Assembly: GCA_014898415.1 (NCBI GenBank)
Contig: RCTD01000009.1
Location: forward strand, 806,001-870,000
From: Stromatinia cepivora
Lineage: Eukaryota > Ascomycota > Leotiomycetes > Helotiales > Sclerotiniaceae
Direction: 5' to 3'
DNA: 64,000 nt
Position numbers and translations under genes: made by a program. The notes beneath the pieces are model-generated. The model ran no database searches and was not told the DNA's origin. It saw nothing but the letters and a program-made list of their open reading frames with translations. This document shows, piece by piece, positions 22,390 to 36,257 of the stretch; position 1 is the stretch's first letter; each line of letters opens with the position of its first letter.

Positions 22390-24960
22390 TTGAGGATATT
22401 CTATTCGATTCTTTTAAACTATTAATCCTAATATTTTCTTAAATCTTTCGAAAGCAATCCTTGTATAAGGCTTTGTTATTCTATCGATAATTATATTGTA
22501 TATATTGATATAATTAATAGCGATTTTCTTCTTTTCTGTTAAGTCTTTAATGAAATAATAATTGATATCTATATATTTGGATTGTTCGTATAAATATGAG
22601 TTCTTGATTAAAGTTAAAGTACCCTAATTATTATTAAGTATTTAAACTATATCTTTGTTCTTTCTAATATAATTTGATTTAAATAAATCTTTAAATATTT
22701 ATATAACCTATCTCCTTTATTTAATGAACATTGTTATTACAATATATTCTGATTCCGCATTAAAGGTAATTATAAACATTTGTTTTTTACTAATCTATAA
22801 TATAAAACCTTTATAGAATATTACAACTCTTTCTGAAACACTTTTCCGGTTATATTTGTTATTAATTTAATCTGTATTTATATATACTTTTATTATATTA
22901 TCAAATATATTATATTCTTTATAGATATTAGATTATACTTCCTTTGACCCGAATCATAATTTCTGTTTGATTGTTGATTATAGATATCGCATCAAATTCT
23001 TCAAAACTATAATATAATATTTTGCTGGTTTTGTTATAAATTGTAAAAGTCTTTCAATTAAGAATACTATATCTGATCGAATATATATTATTGAATGAAT
23101 TACATTTCCTATTCGTTATTGATATTCGTTTATATTTATTAATTTATTATTATTAATTATTGGCCGGAGATGGGTATAATCCATTATTGGTAATTTTTTG
23201 ATTTGATATTGTTTATATATAATACTATATTTAATTAATATAATATCAAGATATTCTTTTTAATTTATAATTAATATATATACTTTTCTATTACAAATAA
23301 TCTTAATATTTAGGATCTTATTAATCTCCTTTAGATTCTTAATATTAAAACGAATTGATAACTTTTTATCAAATTAAATGATTTGTAATGATATATATAA
23401 TGCAATAATAATATCGTTGATATATATTAGTAATATTATATTATAATTTTTAAATATATATAAATATAGATCTATTAAACTTTATATAAAATTTATATTT
23501 AAAAACTTTTTCTTTAATAATAAATTCCAATCTCTTTTAATTTGCTTTAAATTATATAGATTTTGTAAGATTCGTAATATATATCCCTTTTCGATTTTGA
23601 TATCTTAGAATAATTTGAAGTAGATTTCTTTTTTCAAATATAATTCAATAAAAGTGTTTTTGATATCGAAATATAAGTATTCCAAATTTTCTTTTATAAT
23701 AATAACTAAGAATAATTTAAATATATTTAATTTTATTATTAATACAAATATTTCGTTATAATCTTTTCCTAATATTTGATTAAACCCTTGAATTGTTAAT
23801 CTTATCTTGAATCATTCTATTTTATTATTCTTAGTTTTAATTATAAATATCTATTTCGTTGAAATTAGATTATTTTCTTTAAAAAGTATATATTCTTCCC
23901 AAATATCATTTTGAATCAAAGATATGATTTCTTTTTAGATAACTTCCTTCTATTTTTCAAAATATTCTTGATTTAATATTGCTTTCTTATAAGTTCTTGA
24001 TATTTTGATTCCCAGAATTTCTTTGATCGGATATATTATATCTTCTATATTATTTATATCTTTTAATGAAATCATGAAATCTGAAATGATCTTGTTTTTA
24101 ATATAAAGATCTATCTTATAAATAATTGGGATTATAATTATAATGTATTCTATATTTTCTTGAATTTTGATTTATATAGATATTATAATTAATATTCTTA
24201 TAATCTTACTTTTCTATTCTTTTTTAGAATCTTATTTTATATTTCTTTTCTGTTTTTGTATTAAATATTTTGGAGGTTTGTTTTTAAGATTTATTATATC
24301 CTTTTATTCGATTTCAAATGATTATGGATTTATTTTGCTTTTTGATCCTATTGAAATAAATTTATCAATAAAATTTAAGATAATCTTAAATTTTGCTTTT
24401 GATATAGATTCAGGGTTTGTGAAAATTGATTCTTGGATTGGAACCTTTGGAATAATGGATTCGATATTTAAAGTATCTTTGAAAAAAGATTCTTGATTTG
24501 TTTTCTGGATATTATTATCTTTATCTTTATTGTATATTGATATTGATATATTTAATTTATTTGGTTTTAATTCGATAATTGAAATGCTTGATATAATCAT
24601 TAAATTCAATATAATATCTGTTGAAGAGAATATTTAGAATGAAAATGATATAAATATTACATTTGGTATTGAGAATGAAGAAGGTGTTTTATTTGTTATC
24701 GATTTATTACGAGATCTTCGATCTGGTTTTATATTCTTTGTTTCTTGTGGGTCTGATTTACAATTTCTTAATTTAAGATCCAAATCTCCTTTTCGATAAG
24801 ATTTATTTATGATTATTTTGTTTGATTGAAATATATAATCTAACTTTGGAGAATACATTTTGATATATTTATTCATAATTTTTGAATATCTTAAGAATAT
24901 ATCGATTCTCGAAATGTTTTGTAATTTGTTATGTTTTTGTTCTTTCGGAATAATCTTGGG
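22390..24960 (-). pseudogene. Copia reverse transcriptase and RNase H remnant
   Basis: Read on the minus strand, the region near 23,640-23,540 gives a decayed YFDIKNTFIELYLKKEIY then LYNLKQIKRDW, matching the Copia RT pattern QLDVKTAFLHGELEEEIYM and LYGLKQSGREW. Near 23,440-23,400 the catalytic YVDD motif reads YINDIIIA. Near 22,600-22,450 the RNase H C-terminus is visible as SKYIDINYYFIKDLTEKK and ITKPYTRIAFERFKKILGL. Many stops interrupt it. The upstream stretch (24,322-24,960) is the variable linker between integrase and RT. Confidence 0.8.
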
Positions 24961-24968
24961 ATTAATAT

Positions 24969-25250
24969 TGTGACGTACAAGAGCCATAGTAGAGCTGAAT
25001 AAACAGGGTCAATTATGTTCTTTAGAATCTACAATTGAAGAATTATAGCTTGTAAGGAGCGACTAGATATATATATACAAATATTTATTCGTAAATTGCA
25101 GGATTGTGTGTATATGTTATTAGGGTTATCATTTTATTATACTAAATTGTATGAATTGTAATGTATATATATGGATGATCAGTTTATTAATGGATGTGGG
25201 AGATAAAAGGTATTATGTGGTTAGCTTTTTGTGGTTCATAATTTGTGATA
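24969..25250. repeat. Left (3') LTR of the Gypsy element
   Basis: 282 bp direct copy of 31731-32010. The start TGTGAC is intact; the end is decayed from GTGACA to GTGATA. Confidence 0.88.
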
Positions 25251-26299
25251 TTATTTTTTCCTTCAGAAAAGCTCGTCCTCGAGTGTTTCATTCCTTTATT
25301 GTATTACTATTTTATCGAAAACCAGGTTTTGTGAAAATTTATGAACTTTAAATCAATTAGATTAGTCATTTTGGTTGATTTGGTCAATTTATTGGAAATT
25401 GATCAAATTGACCAAATTAATCAATTAAATTGATCAAAATGACGAATGAATTGATCAAATCGATCAAATCGTTTATTAATTGGTTAAATTAATATTGATT
25501 CGTATTTTTTTTGATTTGGGGAATCTTTGAAAGGAAAAAGTTTCAATAGAAAAGGGAAGAAAATTGAATTATGGTATAGTAATGATAGGTGGTTAATATA
25601 GTCAATTCCGAAATCGATCAAGTTAATTGATCAAATTGATCAAATCAATCAAATTAAACGAAATCGATAGGGGTGATATTATATTTCGTTTTTATTATAT
25701 TCAAGTTTCCTTTTGTATGATTTTTGAAATGATTATAGATATAAGTTTTTGAAATATATTATTTTCGTATTGTTTTGATGGTGGTAGTTTGTTTGTTGTA
25801 TAAAGTTCGGGTTATGTGTGTATACGATCAAATTCTCTTTAATTTATATGGGTTTTCGATTCTTTTACAATTGTATATATATATACTATTATAAAATCAT
25901 AACATCTAATCTGCTGTATTGAAGAACACTTTTCTTTTCTTTAGTTTTATAAATGAATTGTTATTTATATGATTATAATTATCCTTTTTACTCTTATAAA
26001 GCTTTATTCAATCAATTAATCGATTAAAAGGATTAAATAGTATTAAATTGACCAAATGAAAATCGTATAGGAAATACAATGATATTTTAAGATCGGAAGT
26101 AGGATATTAGGTAAGATTGGTATCGTTATTAAGTTATAAAACTCTGTATAATAGGATTTTTTATACTTTTTTTATTGTTAAGATCTTTTCCATTTTCTAT
26201 TTCGAATCATCAATTATATTAATAGGTGGAGGTAATTCGAATATCTAATTAGGAAGAGGATTGTTATATACCTTACATAATCGATCTAAAAGGAAAACA

Positions 26300-28896
26300 A
26301 AATGAATTTTCATTATAATCGGAAGTTCGAATTTAAAAGAGTTTCCAGATCGATTAATGATCTTAAATCTTTCTTGAATTGGGAAATCCAGTTTTTTAGA
26401 TAATCTCTAAATAGAGTAACTCTTTATATTAAATTATATATAATCTTCGATATCGAAATCGATTTTATATCGATAAGCATTTATGGATTTCGATATCTTA
26501 GCTTGAGCATGCAATAAACCTTCTTTTGCTTGTATAAGAACTAATCTATTGCGTTCTGTATATATATGAATATCATATATATTTATATTGTTTGTTGGCT
26601 TATTAGTGTCTTCCTTCTATTCCTATGCATGTTTCGATGCATATTTGTATAGGGTTTTGTAGGGTGTGAATCCTTCTAAGGAGTTGTGTGGAAAAGTAAG
26701 TTGCGTATAATCCATTATAGATAGGAATTCTAATTAATTGTTTTGATAATAATTAATAAATGGTTTTAACTGTTATTGAAAGTATTGATTATAGATCTCA
26801 ATTTGATCATCAATTTGGGGATGATGAGTAATAGATAATTTGAGATTGATTCTTAGGATTTGACTGAATTCCTTTCAAAACTATAATATAAATTAGGGGC
26901 CGCAATTCGATACTATAATATCAAAGGGATCATAATATCGATATATATAATAGAGATATAATTGTACTTGAATTTAAGTATCGATTGATTTGTAATAAAA
27001 TATAAAGATAATTTGCTTTATCAATCGATCAATAATGATTAAAACATTGTCATATCTATATTTATCCTTATTAAAGTTATAATAGTTTATAATGATATAT
27101 TGTTATATTCGATTAGAAATCGGAAATAGATACAATAAATCGGGGATACAATTATATAGAACAGAACTACATTTGTAGATATAACAATTGTATATATATC
27201 TAACTACAATATCATATATTCTAGGCTAATAATATTGTTGAGATAATAAAAGATAGGTTTTGCTTATATCAAAATAAATAATGGAAATAGAATTATAAGC
27301 TTTACGAATCAGGTAAATTCGAAGATTGTTAATATCAGGCATTACCAAACGATCATTATAAAGCAAAAGGTCATTTTGGAGTAATATATACTTGTGATTT
27401 TAGATAACTTGCATTTTGAATATTAACAAATTATCTATAGTTTTATTTGCTTCGATAATATAGTTAACTAAATCGAATCGAGGAGCGATTTCATTCAAAT
27501 CGATGTTAGTAATTGTTGTTTCGTTTGAATAGTACTTTCGTAAAACTTTTTTTATAATTTCAGTATCAATTTGGTTGTTTTTAATAAACTACTGAAAGCG
27601 ATTTTTCTTTTTGATATAGTTTTAAAAATCCAATTCGTTAATTCGACGGATTAAAATATCGACAAAAGAGTTATCTTTTTCAGGATGATATATAATAATG
27701 AAGTTATAATCAATTAGAACTTCTATTTAACGAGCTTATCAGATATTGAGAGTTTTAATAATCATAAAATATTCGAGGGTTTTATAATCGATATAAATCT
27801 TGATTTTATATAATGAACCAACGAGTTCCGTTCTTCAATGGTTAAGAGATCGAATAATTGATAGTATTTCCTTATTATAAACTTTATAATTCAGTTCAAT
27901 AATAATTATGATCTTGAAGAAATAAGCTACAGAAAACCAATCTTCGCTATACTATTGTAATAATATATTAATAACTATTCTATTAAATACATTTGTTTCG
28001 AATATACAGAGAAATCAGTAATTATAATATTACAGAAGCAGAACAAAAATAAGCTTTTTCTTCAAGATATTGAATACATTTTGGTATACTTTATCGAATA
28101 CGAATTTAATATTTGCTTTAATGAATTCGTTGAGAAATTTCGCTATTATATTGTAATCCTTAATGAATCATCGATAAAAATTGCAAAAACCAAAGAATGA
28201 TTGAATCCCTTTCACTATTATCGAAAAGATCCAATTCTCAATTACCTCAATCTTTTCAAGATTTATCTTTACTCCTTTAATAAAGATAATAAAGCCCAAA
28301 TACTTGATATATATAATATTGAATTCGCATTTCTTGAAATCCACTTGTAGATCAGCAGCTTTTAATCATTCGAGAATTAATTTAACATAAATTTAATACT
28401 CTTCTTCGTTCTCGAAATAGATTAAAATATCATTAAGATATACTATATAAAAGATATCTAGATAATCGAATAAAACATCATTCATATAACACTGATAAAT
28501 TGCAGGACCATTTGTTAATCCGAATAATACAATTTTGCATTTGTATAATCTATATTGGATTCGAAAGATAGTATACTCTTCCAAAACAGAATTCATTCTT
28601 ATATAATAAAAAACTTAACAAATATCAAATTTGGTAAAGACCTTAATATCAAAAAGCCGAAAAAGCATTTCGTCAATTAAAGGAAGGGAATATCGATTCT
28701 TATATATTAAGGAATTCAATAATCTGAAGTTTATACAGAATCTCAAATTACTATTAGGTTTTTTAACAAATAGAACGAATACAATATAAAAGGCTTGATT
28801 AAGTTCAATGAAACTTTTGCTAAAATTATCTGTAATATATTCTTTGACGATTTCCAATTGTTCTAGGGATATCTTGTAAAACAAATTATAACACAA
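26300..28896 (-). pseudogene. Gypsy pol remnant: RT, RNase H, integrase
   Basis: From right to left: RT with LPLIDEMLFRLFDIKVFTKFDI (28,615-28,700), then FGLTNGPAIYQCYMNDVL and the catalytic box as YLNDILIYF (28,393-28,570); RNase H near 27,800-27,630 with YKTLEYFM and YHPEKDNSFVDILIRR; integrase zinc-binding region near 27,290-27,130 with QQYY followed by a stop where W is expected (YYWPGM), then YNCYIYKCSS; and the integrase C-terminal domain near 26,400-26,290 with KIHFVFLLDRL. Stops and D-to-N or W-to-stop changes are all explicable by G-to-A on the coding strand. Confidence 0.82.
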
Positions 28897-31730
28897 AACT
28901 TATTCTTCTTCACCTTTCAATATAATTTTATAATTATAAAATCGGTTAAAAGACAAAATGTTTGATTTATACTTAAAAAAGATTCGATAATACTATCGAT
29001 ATTCGAATAGTATTTCAAATTTTGAATTGATTTCGGTTAATACTCGATCGAATTTCTTTCGAACTTTTGTATTCTTGAATTCGATTAGAATAATCAATAC
29101 TCTCTTTTTTGTATATTATTCATTTTATCAGAAATCTATCATATCATCGAGTTTTTTCAGAATAATAATAAAGAGTTCAATTTGTTTATTTCTTTTGTAT
29201 TCTAATTGGAACTTATCGGATTTGAGTATATATAAATTGAGGATTTTAGATAATATATAGAGAAAGCATTTGTAGATCTACAATAATGATATAATTGATT
29301 GAAAAAGAAATGAATTGAATTTGAAAGGAATCAAAACCTTTTTCTTTTTAATAAAAGTCTATATTACATTTATACTTAAAGATTCTTATTGTATATCATC
29401 AATTACGATTGATTTATTCAATTGTAAATTTCTTCGATTCCAATATTCTTCGAACTGATTATCTTGTTGATTAGTATCTTATTGAATTAATCAATCAATC
29501 TTTTGTTTACAAAGGGATGATTGGGTAATGAAAAGATTATTCGAATAGAAAATGATACAGGATCTCTCTTTAGATCATTCAAGACATCTATTAAAGCAAT
29601 CGAGCTTTATTCGAATCTCTGATAACCAAAATCTATCTAAAATAATACTATAATTCTCTAATTCAATAATAAGGAAAGGGACAAAAGATTATTCATAACC
29701 ATCAACTATTAAATTAAGGAATATAAAATAAATAATAGCATAGCCTTGTATACCATTATACTCTTTAACTTCAATTGAAACTTCAAGTAATATAATTCTA
29801 AATTTAAATATAGGAAATAAACAAATAAGGAGTATAGTATTAATAAAAACGAATCCATTTGCTCCAAAATCAATAAATACTCTTGATTAATAAATATAAC
29901 CATTTTTCGAAAAATTATAGAGGAATATAAATGCTTCTCTTTCCATAAGCTTAATTAAATCAAGAAATCTTATATTCTATATAACACTTAAAATAAAAAC
30001 AGAGTTTAAATGTTTGGTTTTAAATACTTTTCTTCTTCTAAACGAATATTCTGTATAACTTCAATTGTAATTTCTAGATTGAAATCTTTTTCAGCATCCT
30101 GATATTCTTCGAATTCTTTTGTTTCTTTTTATATTGTTTTAATCTCATTGAAGTTATCGATACAAAGCGTCGATATATATGCTATTTCAGAAAAGGGAGA
30201 GAACAATAAATATTTGAAGTTCGAATAATTATTGGGTACAGTAGAGCCGATATATCCAGAAAAGATATTCCGGAGTAGAAATGGTTTCGGGAACATAAAG
30301 ATTCCAAAATTGGAATTATTAAAGTTCTAAAAGGGTTATAAAAGGTTCATAGTAACCATTGATTTGCAAATAATTATAAGAGTTTCTTGATTAATATAAT
30401 ATCGGTTTCGTTTTCATAATGAAACTTCGTTTTGATTTACTTTAATAAGTATATTCACAAATTCTTCTATAATCTTACAATCCTTAATAAATATTGCTAT
30501 CACTTATAAAAGAAAATCGGAAATCTTTTATTCGAGATCCCTAAATAGAATCTTATCATCGATAATCTCCACTTAAATAACAAATAATCTAAACTTCCTA
30601 TATTATTCTAAGAAATTACTATATCGAATCATATTAGGCATAACCCACATCTCATATTAAAAATAAACATCATCGATTTCGACCAGATTCCGATAAATCG
30701 CTATAAATTATTCAATCAATTCGAATACTATAAATCAAGACATTCATATATAAAAAGCATAACAATATACTTATACTTCCGATTCAATTTGATCGATTAT
30801 ATATATACAGCATTATATTTCACTTTTAAATAATATAGTATATAATTCGAATCATTCTATAATTAATAATTACCACAAACTAGTTTTAAATTCAATACCA
30901 TCATTAAGTTTAATAATAAGATTTATAGATTTTGATATATATATATCTTACTACAAATTGTGATTAACACAGGAATACAATTTTGACCAATTAAATCGGC
31001 TTCTTGAATAAAGGGACCCCTAATTATTAAATAGATCATTATTTCCTGAAAAAGAAAAAGAATCCTTGGAGAACCCCTAATGATCAAATCGTCTAATCAA
31101 AGTTTTCTTCCTCTGACTTCGGGATCTTCGGGTTTGTTTGAATAAAGATCCTTAAATTTCGATTAAAAAAATAAAGGAAATCCCAAATACTATTATTGAC
31201 CTGGATACCTATATAAATATCATTTAGGGTTCAAAAGGAGATTGTATTATTATAGAACTCATCGTTATCATAATTTTCAATTATCGATTCTCCTCTTTCA
31301 AACTTATAATCATTGTATAAAGATCTTATAATTGTAATAATAATTCAAAAAAAACAATTGAACCATTAGGAATATCGATTTTATGTATTGGAATCTTCTC
31401 TTTACCAATCTTCTTTCTTTCAATAATAATATTATCCAATTCTGTATTCATATTTTCTTCGAAGAGTTATTGAAATAATTGAAAAGAAAGAAAGAGTTCC
31501 TCAAAATATACTTTCGAAAATTTGGAATATACAGAAAAAGGAGTTCATTGCATTATAAAAATGATGGTATACTTCTAAAGATATTTATATCTTTATCGAT
31601 TAGATCGGAATAGATCTTTTTCCTTTAAATGTAACATTTATAAAAGTTCATCTAAAAAGATATTATTAAAATAAAGTATTATTTGAAAGACCACCAGATA
31701 ACCGGACACTTATAAATAAATTATAGATAA

Positions 31731-32010
31731 TATAATATACAAAAGTTATAATAAAGCTAAATAAACAGAATCAATTATATTCTTTAGAATCTACAATTAA
31801 AGAATTATAGCTCATAAAAAACGATTAGATATATATATACAAATACCCATTCATAAATTATAGAATTGTATATATATATTATTAGGGTTACCATTTTACC
31901 ATACTAAATTGTATGAATCGTAACGCATGTACACAGACGATCAGTTCATCAATGGATGTAGGAAATAAGAGGTATCACGTGGTTAGCCTCCTGTGGTTCA
32001 CGATTCGTGA
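31731..32010. repeat. Right (5') LTR of the Gypsy element
   Basis: 280 bp. The start is decayed to TATAAT; the end TTCGTGACA is intact and followed by the AATAT target duplication. Confidence 0.88.
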
Positions 32011-32015
32011 CAAAT

Positions 32016-33990
32016 ATAAATATAATATTTATTTCTTTAAATTTTATATATCTTTATATTTGGTATTATATCTATAAAAGCTTTTATAAAGAATCGATCT
32101 ATTCTATTTATATCAAAACCAATACTAATACAATTTCTAATATAAATATTATGTTTTATAATTTTATTCCAAAACTTTAATAATAATCCAGCTTTTTTTA
32201 ATATTGTTCTTATATCTACTTCTACAATCTTTATATTCTGTTCTGCAGGTTTGTTTTGATATAAAGAGGCAATTATTATAACTTTAGATTATATACTTGA
32301 TAATTATTCACAAATAATTTATAAGAGTTCTGATATATTATTAATCCTGATTATAACAATCTTTTTTCTAATAATCAATTCTATTTTCTTTTTCCAAGTT
32401 TTCAATATTTAAATTGTATTATCTTTTTGTTTAAATAATATAATCTAATTTATTCTTATACAATTATCGATAATCAATATAAAATAACAATTCCTTTGAA
32501 TCGATTTTGAGAATAATCCTATAATATTGAAATATATAAATTTGAATCTCTTTGATTTATACAGATTCAATTACTTCGGAATACAATTGATTATCTTAAT
32601 GAATATATATACTTCGCAGATATTTAATTTAATTGGGATCTTTATTGATTTGATTATATTAAATACTTTATATAGATTCTTGATCTTATCTAGATCTAAA
32701 TAATTAAATCTTCGATATTATAATAGATATCTCTTTTTCTCCTTAAATATTAATTTATTATCGATACCTTTGATATCATCAATTATCTTTAAAGAAAAGC
32801 CTTTTTTCTGAACATTTTGATATACATTCGAATAAAGAATTATATCCTTATATCCTTTGATTATATATAAAATTATATATATTCTATTTTGTATTCTAAT
32901 ATAGATGATTTTCTTATTATCCTTTTTAAAATATATATAATAAAAATTGAATTCCTTTTACAATTTTATTTTGTAGATCCTTTTTTCTAACAACAAATTT
33001 ACTTCTAACCCTAATATATATAATATATTTGAAAATAGCATCTTAAAATCATCTTTGTATATTATATCCATTAAACCCCAATAATAATAATATATCATTT
33101 CTTTACTAATCTTTATTCTTCATTTAGCAATAGGATTTATTAATCTGAATAATAAAGATTGATTAGATATATATAAAGAAGCATTTATATCGATATATCA
33201 TTTATTAAAGAAAGCCTTATTAATAATCTCCTTTATCAAATTACAATCTTTCTTTATTATATCCTCAATATCGAAATCTGATTCAGAGATATTATTAACA
33301 AAGTATATTTGATCTTTCTTATTAAAATAAATCTTCTTTAGATTCAATAATCCTTTTTTCTTTGAATAATAAAGATAATTACAAAGAAGTTTGTTGGCTT
33401 ATATTAAATACAGATAATTTCGTATATAATAATCTTTCTTTTAATACAGATTACAAATATTATTTAGAATCTCGAAATCTGATTCTTGATGTCGAAAAGC
33501 GTACCTAAATCCTTTTGCAATTTATATTCGTTTTGATCTATCCTTAAAATAAAATTCCTTAATCTATAAATACTTGATCTTATCATTAATATTAAGGTTG
33601 ATTTGGATATTCAATATATCTACTACTTCTTAATAATCGATTAAAAGATTATATATTAAAACCAAAAACAAAATAATATCTTGATATACTGATCGATAGT
33701 TTTCGTTTGCAGTCTCTAATTTCCTTCTATATTCTTTTAGTTTATTCTAAACTTCAATAATGATTATATCGGGATAGATATCAAATTGAAATTTGAAGTT
33801 TTGGATCATCGTTATATATATATTAATTATAACTGTATTAACTCTGATATATTTTGATTTAAAATATCTTTAGAATATATATATTATTGAATATTCGTTG
33901 ATAAAGGCTTTATCATTATCATTAAATATTATATAAATATATAATAATATATTCGCTTCGTCCTTTAAGTATTCCGATTTCAACTCGATA
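32016..33990 (-). pseudogene. Upstream part of the Copia pol/gag remnant
   Basis: This segment lies between the Gypsy and gag-only insertions and belongs to the interrupted Copia element by position. By its place between RT on the left and the 5' LTR on the right it should hold integrase, protease and part of gag. The reading frames are so broken that I could not match individual motifs with confidence. Confidence 0.5.
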
Positions 33991-33994
33991 TTAT

Positions 33995-34144
33995 TGTGAC
34001 GAACTCAACGAGCGTTTAGAGATCAATCTTAGAATTAAAAGCTACAGAGCTAAAGAGAGTGTACTACGAAGCTATATATATGATCGGTTCGGAGCTTAAT
34101 ACTGTATTAATCCGATCGGATGTAATTATATATATCTTGTGATA
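33995..34144. repeat. Left LTR of gag-only element copy 2
   Basis: 150 bp; start TGTGACG intact, end decayed to GTGATA. Confidence 0.87.
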
Positions 34145-34479
34145 TTACTCTCCCTTTCTGAAGAGTTCGCCTTGAATTCATTTTAAACGAATGATTTAAG
34201 TACAAAATGATCATTAATTTTCTTTTGATAAAAATTCCTGATATATGGATTGCATTACAGTCAACGAATATGTATCCACTGTATTATATGCCTTTTCCAA
34301 GCGATCTTTAAAATATCGGTTATTGATTATCTCTTCTAAATCCTTATTATTGTTGTTTTCGGATTCAGTAATCAATATAATAGTCGGAACAGGCTCTTGT
34401 CGATCTTGGATTTTTTGATACGGGTCTAATGGACAGGTTTGTATTCAATAAAAGTTATTTTTATATTGTATATATTTAT

Positions 34480-35266
34480 TTTGTTTGTGTAAGAAAGTTT
34501 TTTTAGAAGGGGAAAACTCGGGTATTTGTATGCGGAGTAGAATTAAAGTACGATTAGATTTGTTTGATTGGGTATCAAAAGGGTTAAAGATATTAATAAT
34601 ATTAAGATTGTTAATATCCATTGAATTGTGGTTTCGAAAATGGGATGGATTCTATAATATATATAGGGCTCTAGATTTATTAGAATAAGATGATATAGAG
34701 AATCTATTCATTATACGAGTAGTTAATTATTGTATGATTTAAACAAAATCGGGATAAGAATGGGGAAAAGAAAACTATTGAGAAAAACGATTTCTAAAAG
34801 TAATATTGAGTTTATTATGAAAGGTTAAGATTTTATTCGAATCGGATCAATTCTGATCTTTGGTTTTGTAAAGGGTTCTTTCGAATTTTATAATATAGAT
34901 ATATAAAGAATCGATTCCTTATTTGAAAATAAATAGTTTATTTTTGGTTTTTTGAATTTTATTCGGATTATTATAAATGCATATAAATTGATCCAGGATT
35001 GTTATATGATTTAAGGGAACATTTTAATTAAGAAAAGAAAACTGAAATAGTATCATAATTTATATATAAGATTCGAGATTGAAATAAACATAATAAAATT
35101 GAATTGTAAAGTTGCCGATTGCAGCACCGTCTATTTGTAGTTTCATTCGAATCAAAGGAAGCCAAATATCAAACTTTTGAAAACTACCATTGAACTTTTC
35201 AGGATCAGGGAAAGAGGGTTTCGGACGAAAAGGAGTATGAACAACAAGAATACATTTGAGAATCAA
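34480..35266 (-). pseudogene. Decayed retroelement gag gene of copy 2
   Basis: The open part at 35060-35266 contains PFRPKPSFPDPEKFNGSFQK, FDIWLPLIRMKLQIDGAAIG and FYYVYFNLESYI. This is the typical start of fungal LTR-element gag proteins (RPKLPDPEKFDG, FDTWLPSIKAKL). Beyond 35,060 the frame continues with stops, but IIKFERTLYKTKDQN and a RFSQ-like block near 34,780-34,900 still fit gag. No zinc knuckle, protease or polymerase can be made out. Confidence 0.7.
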
Positions 35267-35520
35267 GAAACATAAAAACGAGATTTCATCCTATTAACGA
35301 ATCATTTTGTCATAAAGTTCTGCAATCACAAGGTTTATCGAATCGTAATCTATAACTTAGAAATTAAGAGTAAGAAAAAAGACAACACCTTCGAATAATA
35401 TCAAGAAGATCCATATACAAGCGAAAAAGTATAAACGATATACCTAAACAAAAACAAACAGAGTGTATATAAGCATATACAAATGTTATTCCATTTCTTA
35501 TCTGAAAAAGCTTTTAATAA

Positions 35521-35670
35521 TATAACGAACCCAATAAGCGTTTAGAGATCAACCTTAGAATTAAAAGCTACAGAGCTAAAGAAAATGTGCTACGAAGCTA
35601 TATATATGATCGGCTCGGAGCTTAGTACCGTACTAGCCCGATCGGACGCGATCACGTGTATCTCGTGACA
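35521..35670. repeat. Right LTR of gag-only element copy 2
   Basis: 150 bp; start decayed to TATAACG, end CTCGTGACA intact. Confidence 0.87.
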
Positions 35671-36257
35671 ATTATAATATATACGACCATTGATCTCATA
35701 AGCAAATACTATATTGGATCCTACAATCTATATATATTCGTTTAATATTTAATCAATTATATAAAACTATCCTTTCCCTTTCAATTGTATCTTCGTTTAT
35801 CTGAATTATCATTTATAATTATTTTGATCAAACTTCGAAAGATTATTTGATTCCGATATTATGAAGATTTTTTGCTATTTGATAAATATCGAAGATAGTC
35901 TTCAGGTTTTTAAAACAGTCTTAAAAAATGTATAGCAAATAGGTTCAAAATAATAAAGAAATATAAAAATAAAATAATAAAAAAATTCATAAAATCATAT
36001 TGTAATATATTTTCTTATAATTATATAAATTTACTCTTCACTTCTATTATAATTCTGTATCGACATTATACAGATTGTTCTCCATTCTGATCTATAATAT
36101 TATGAATTATAAACTATATTATCATATTTCAATTCTACTTTGATAATATTATATGAAAACTCTGATTTTCACTTTATTTTATCTTTATTAGCTATATTAA
36201 TCCTTTCTCGATTTGCTTTACTTTCTAATCATTATTATACAACCAGATCTCATAATC

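Larger units (their letters stand above)
24969..32010 (-). mobile_element. Ty3/Gypsy retrotransposon (7.0 kb) nested in Copia
   Basis: LTRs lie at 24969-25250 (282 bp) and 31731-32010 (280 bp). The left starts TGTGACG and the right ends CGTGACA. The host Copia sequence AATAT is duplicated at 24964-24968 and 32011-32015. Coding remnants on the minus strand run RT, RNase H, integrase from right to left, the order that defines Ty3/Gypsy. The two LTRs differ mainly by C-to-T in the left copy and G-to-A in the right copy. The region 29,000-31,730 should hold gag and protease but is too decayed for me to place domains. Confidence 0.9.
33995..35670 (-). mobile_element. Gag-only LTR retroelement, copy 2 (1,676 bp)
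   Basis: LTRs of exactly 150 bp at 33995-34144 and 35521-35670 begin TGTGACG and end CGTGACA. ATTAT is duplicated at 33990-33994 and 35671-35675. The total length equals that of copy 1 at 20386-22061 to the base, so both are full-length copies of one defined element. The only coding signal is a gag-like protein on the minus strand. This copy is less decayed than copy 1. Confidence 0.88.

Noticed and set aside
24167..24496. 109-residue plus-strand hydrophobic frame
   Set aside because: Antisense to the Copia linker region; phenylalanine and isoleucine richness comes from A/T bias.
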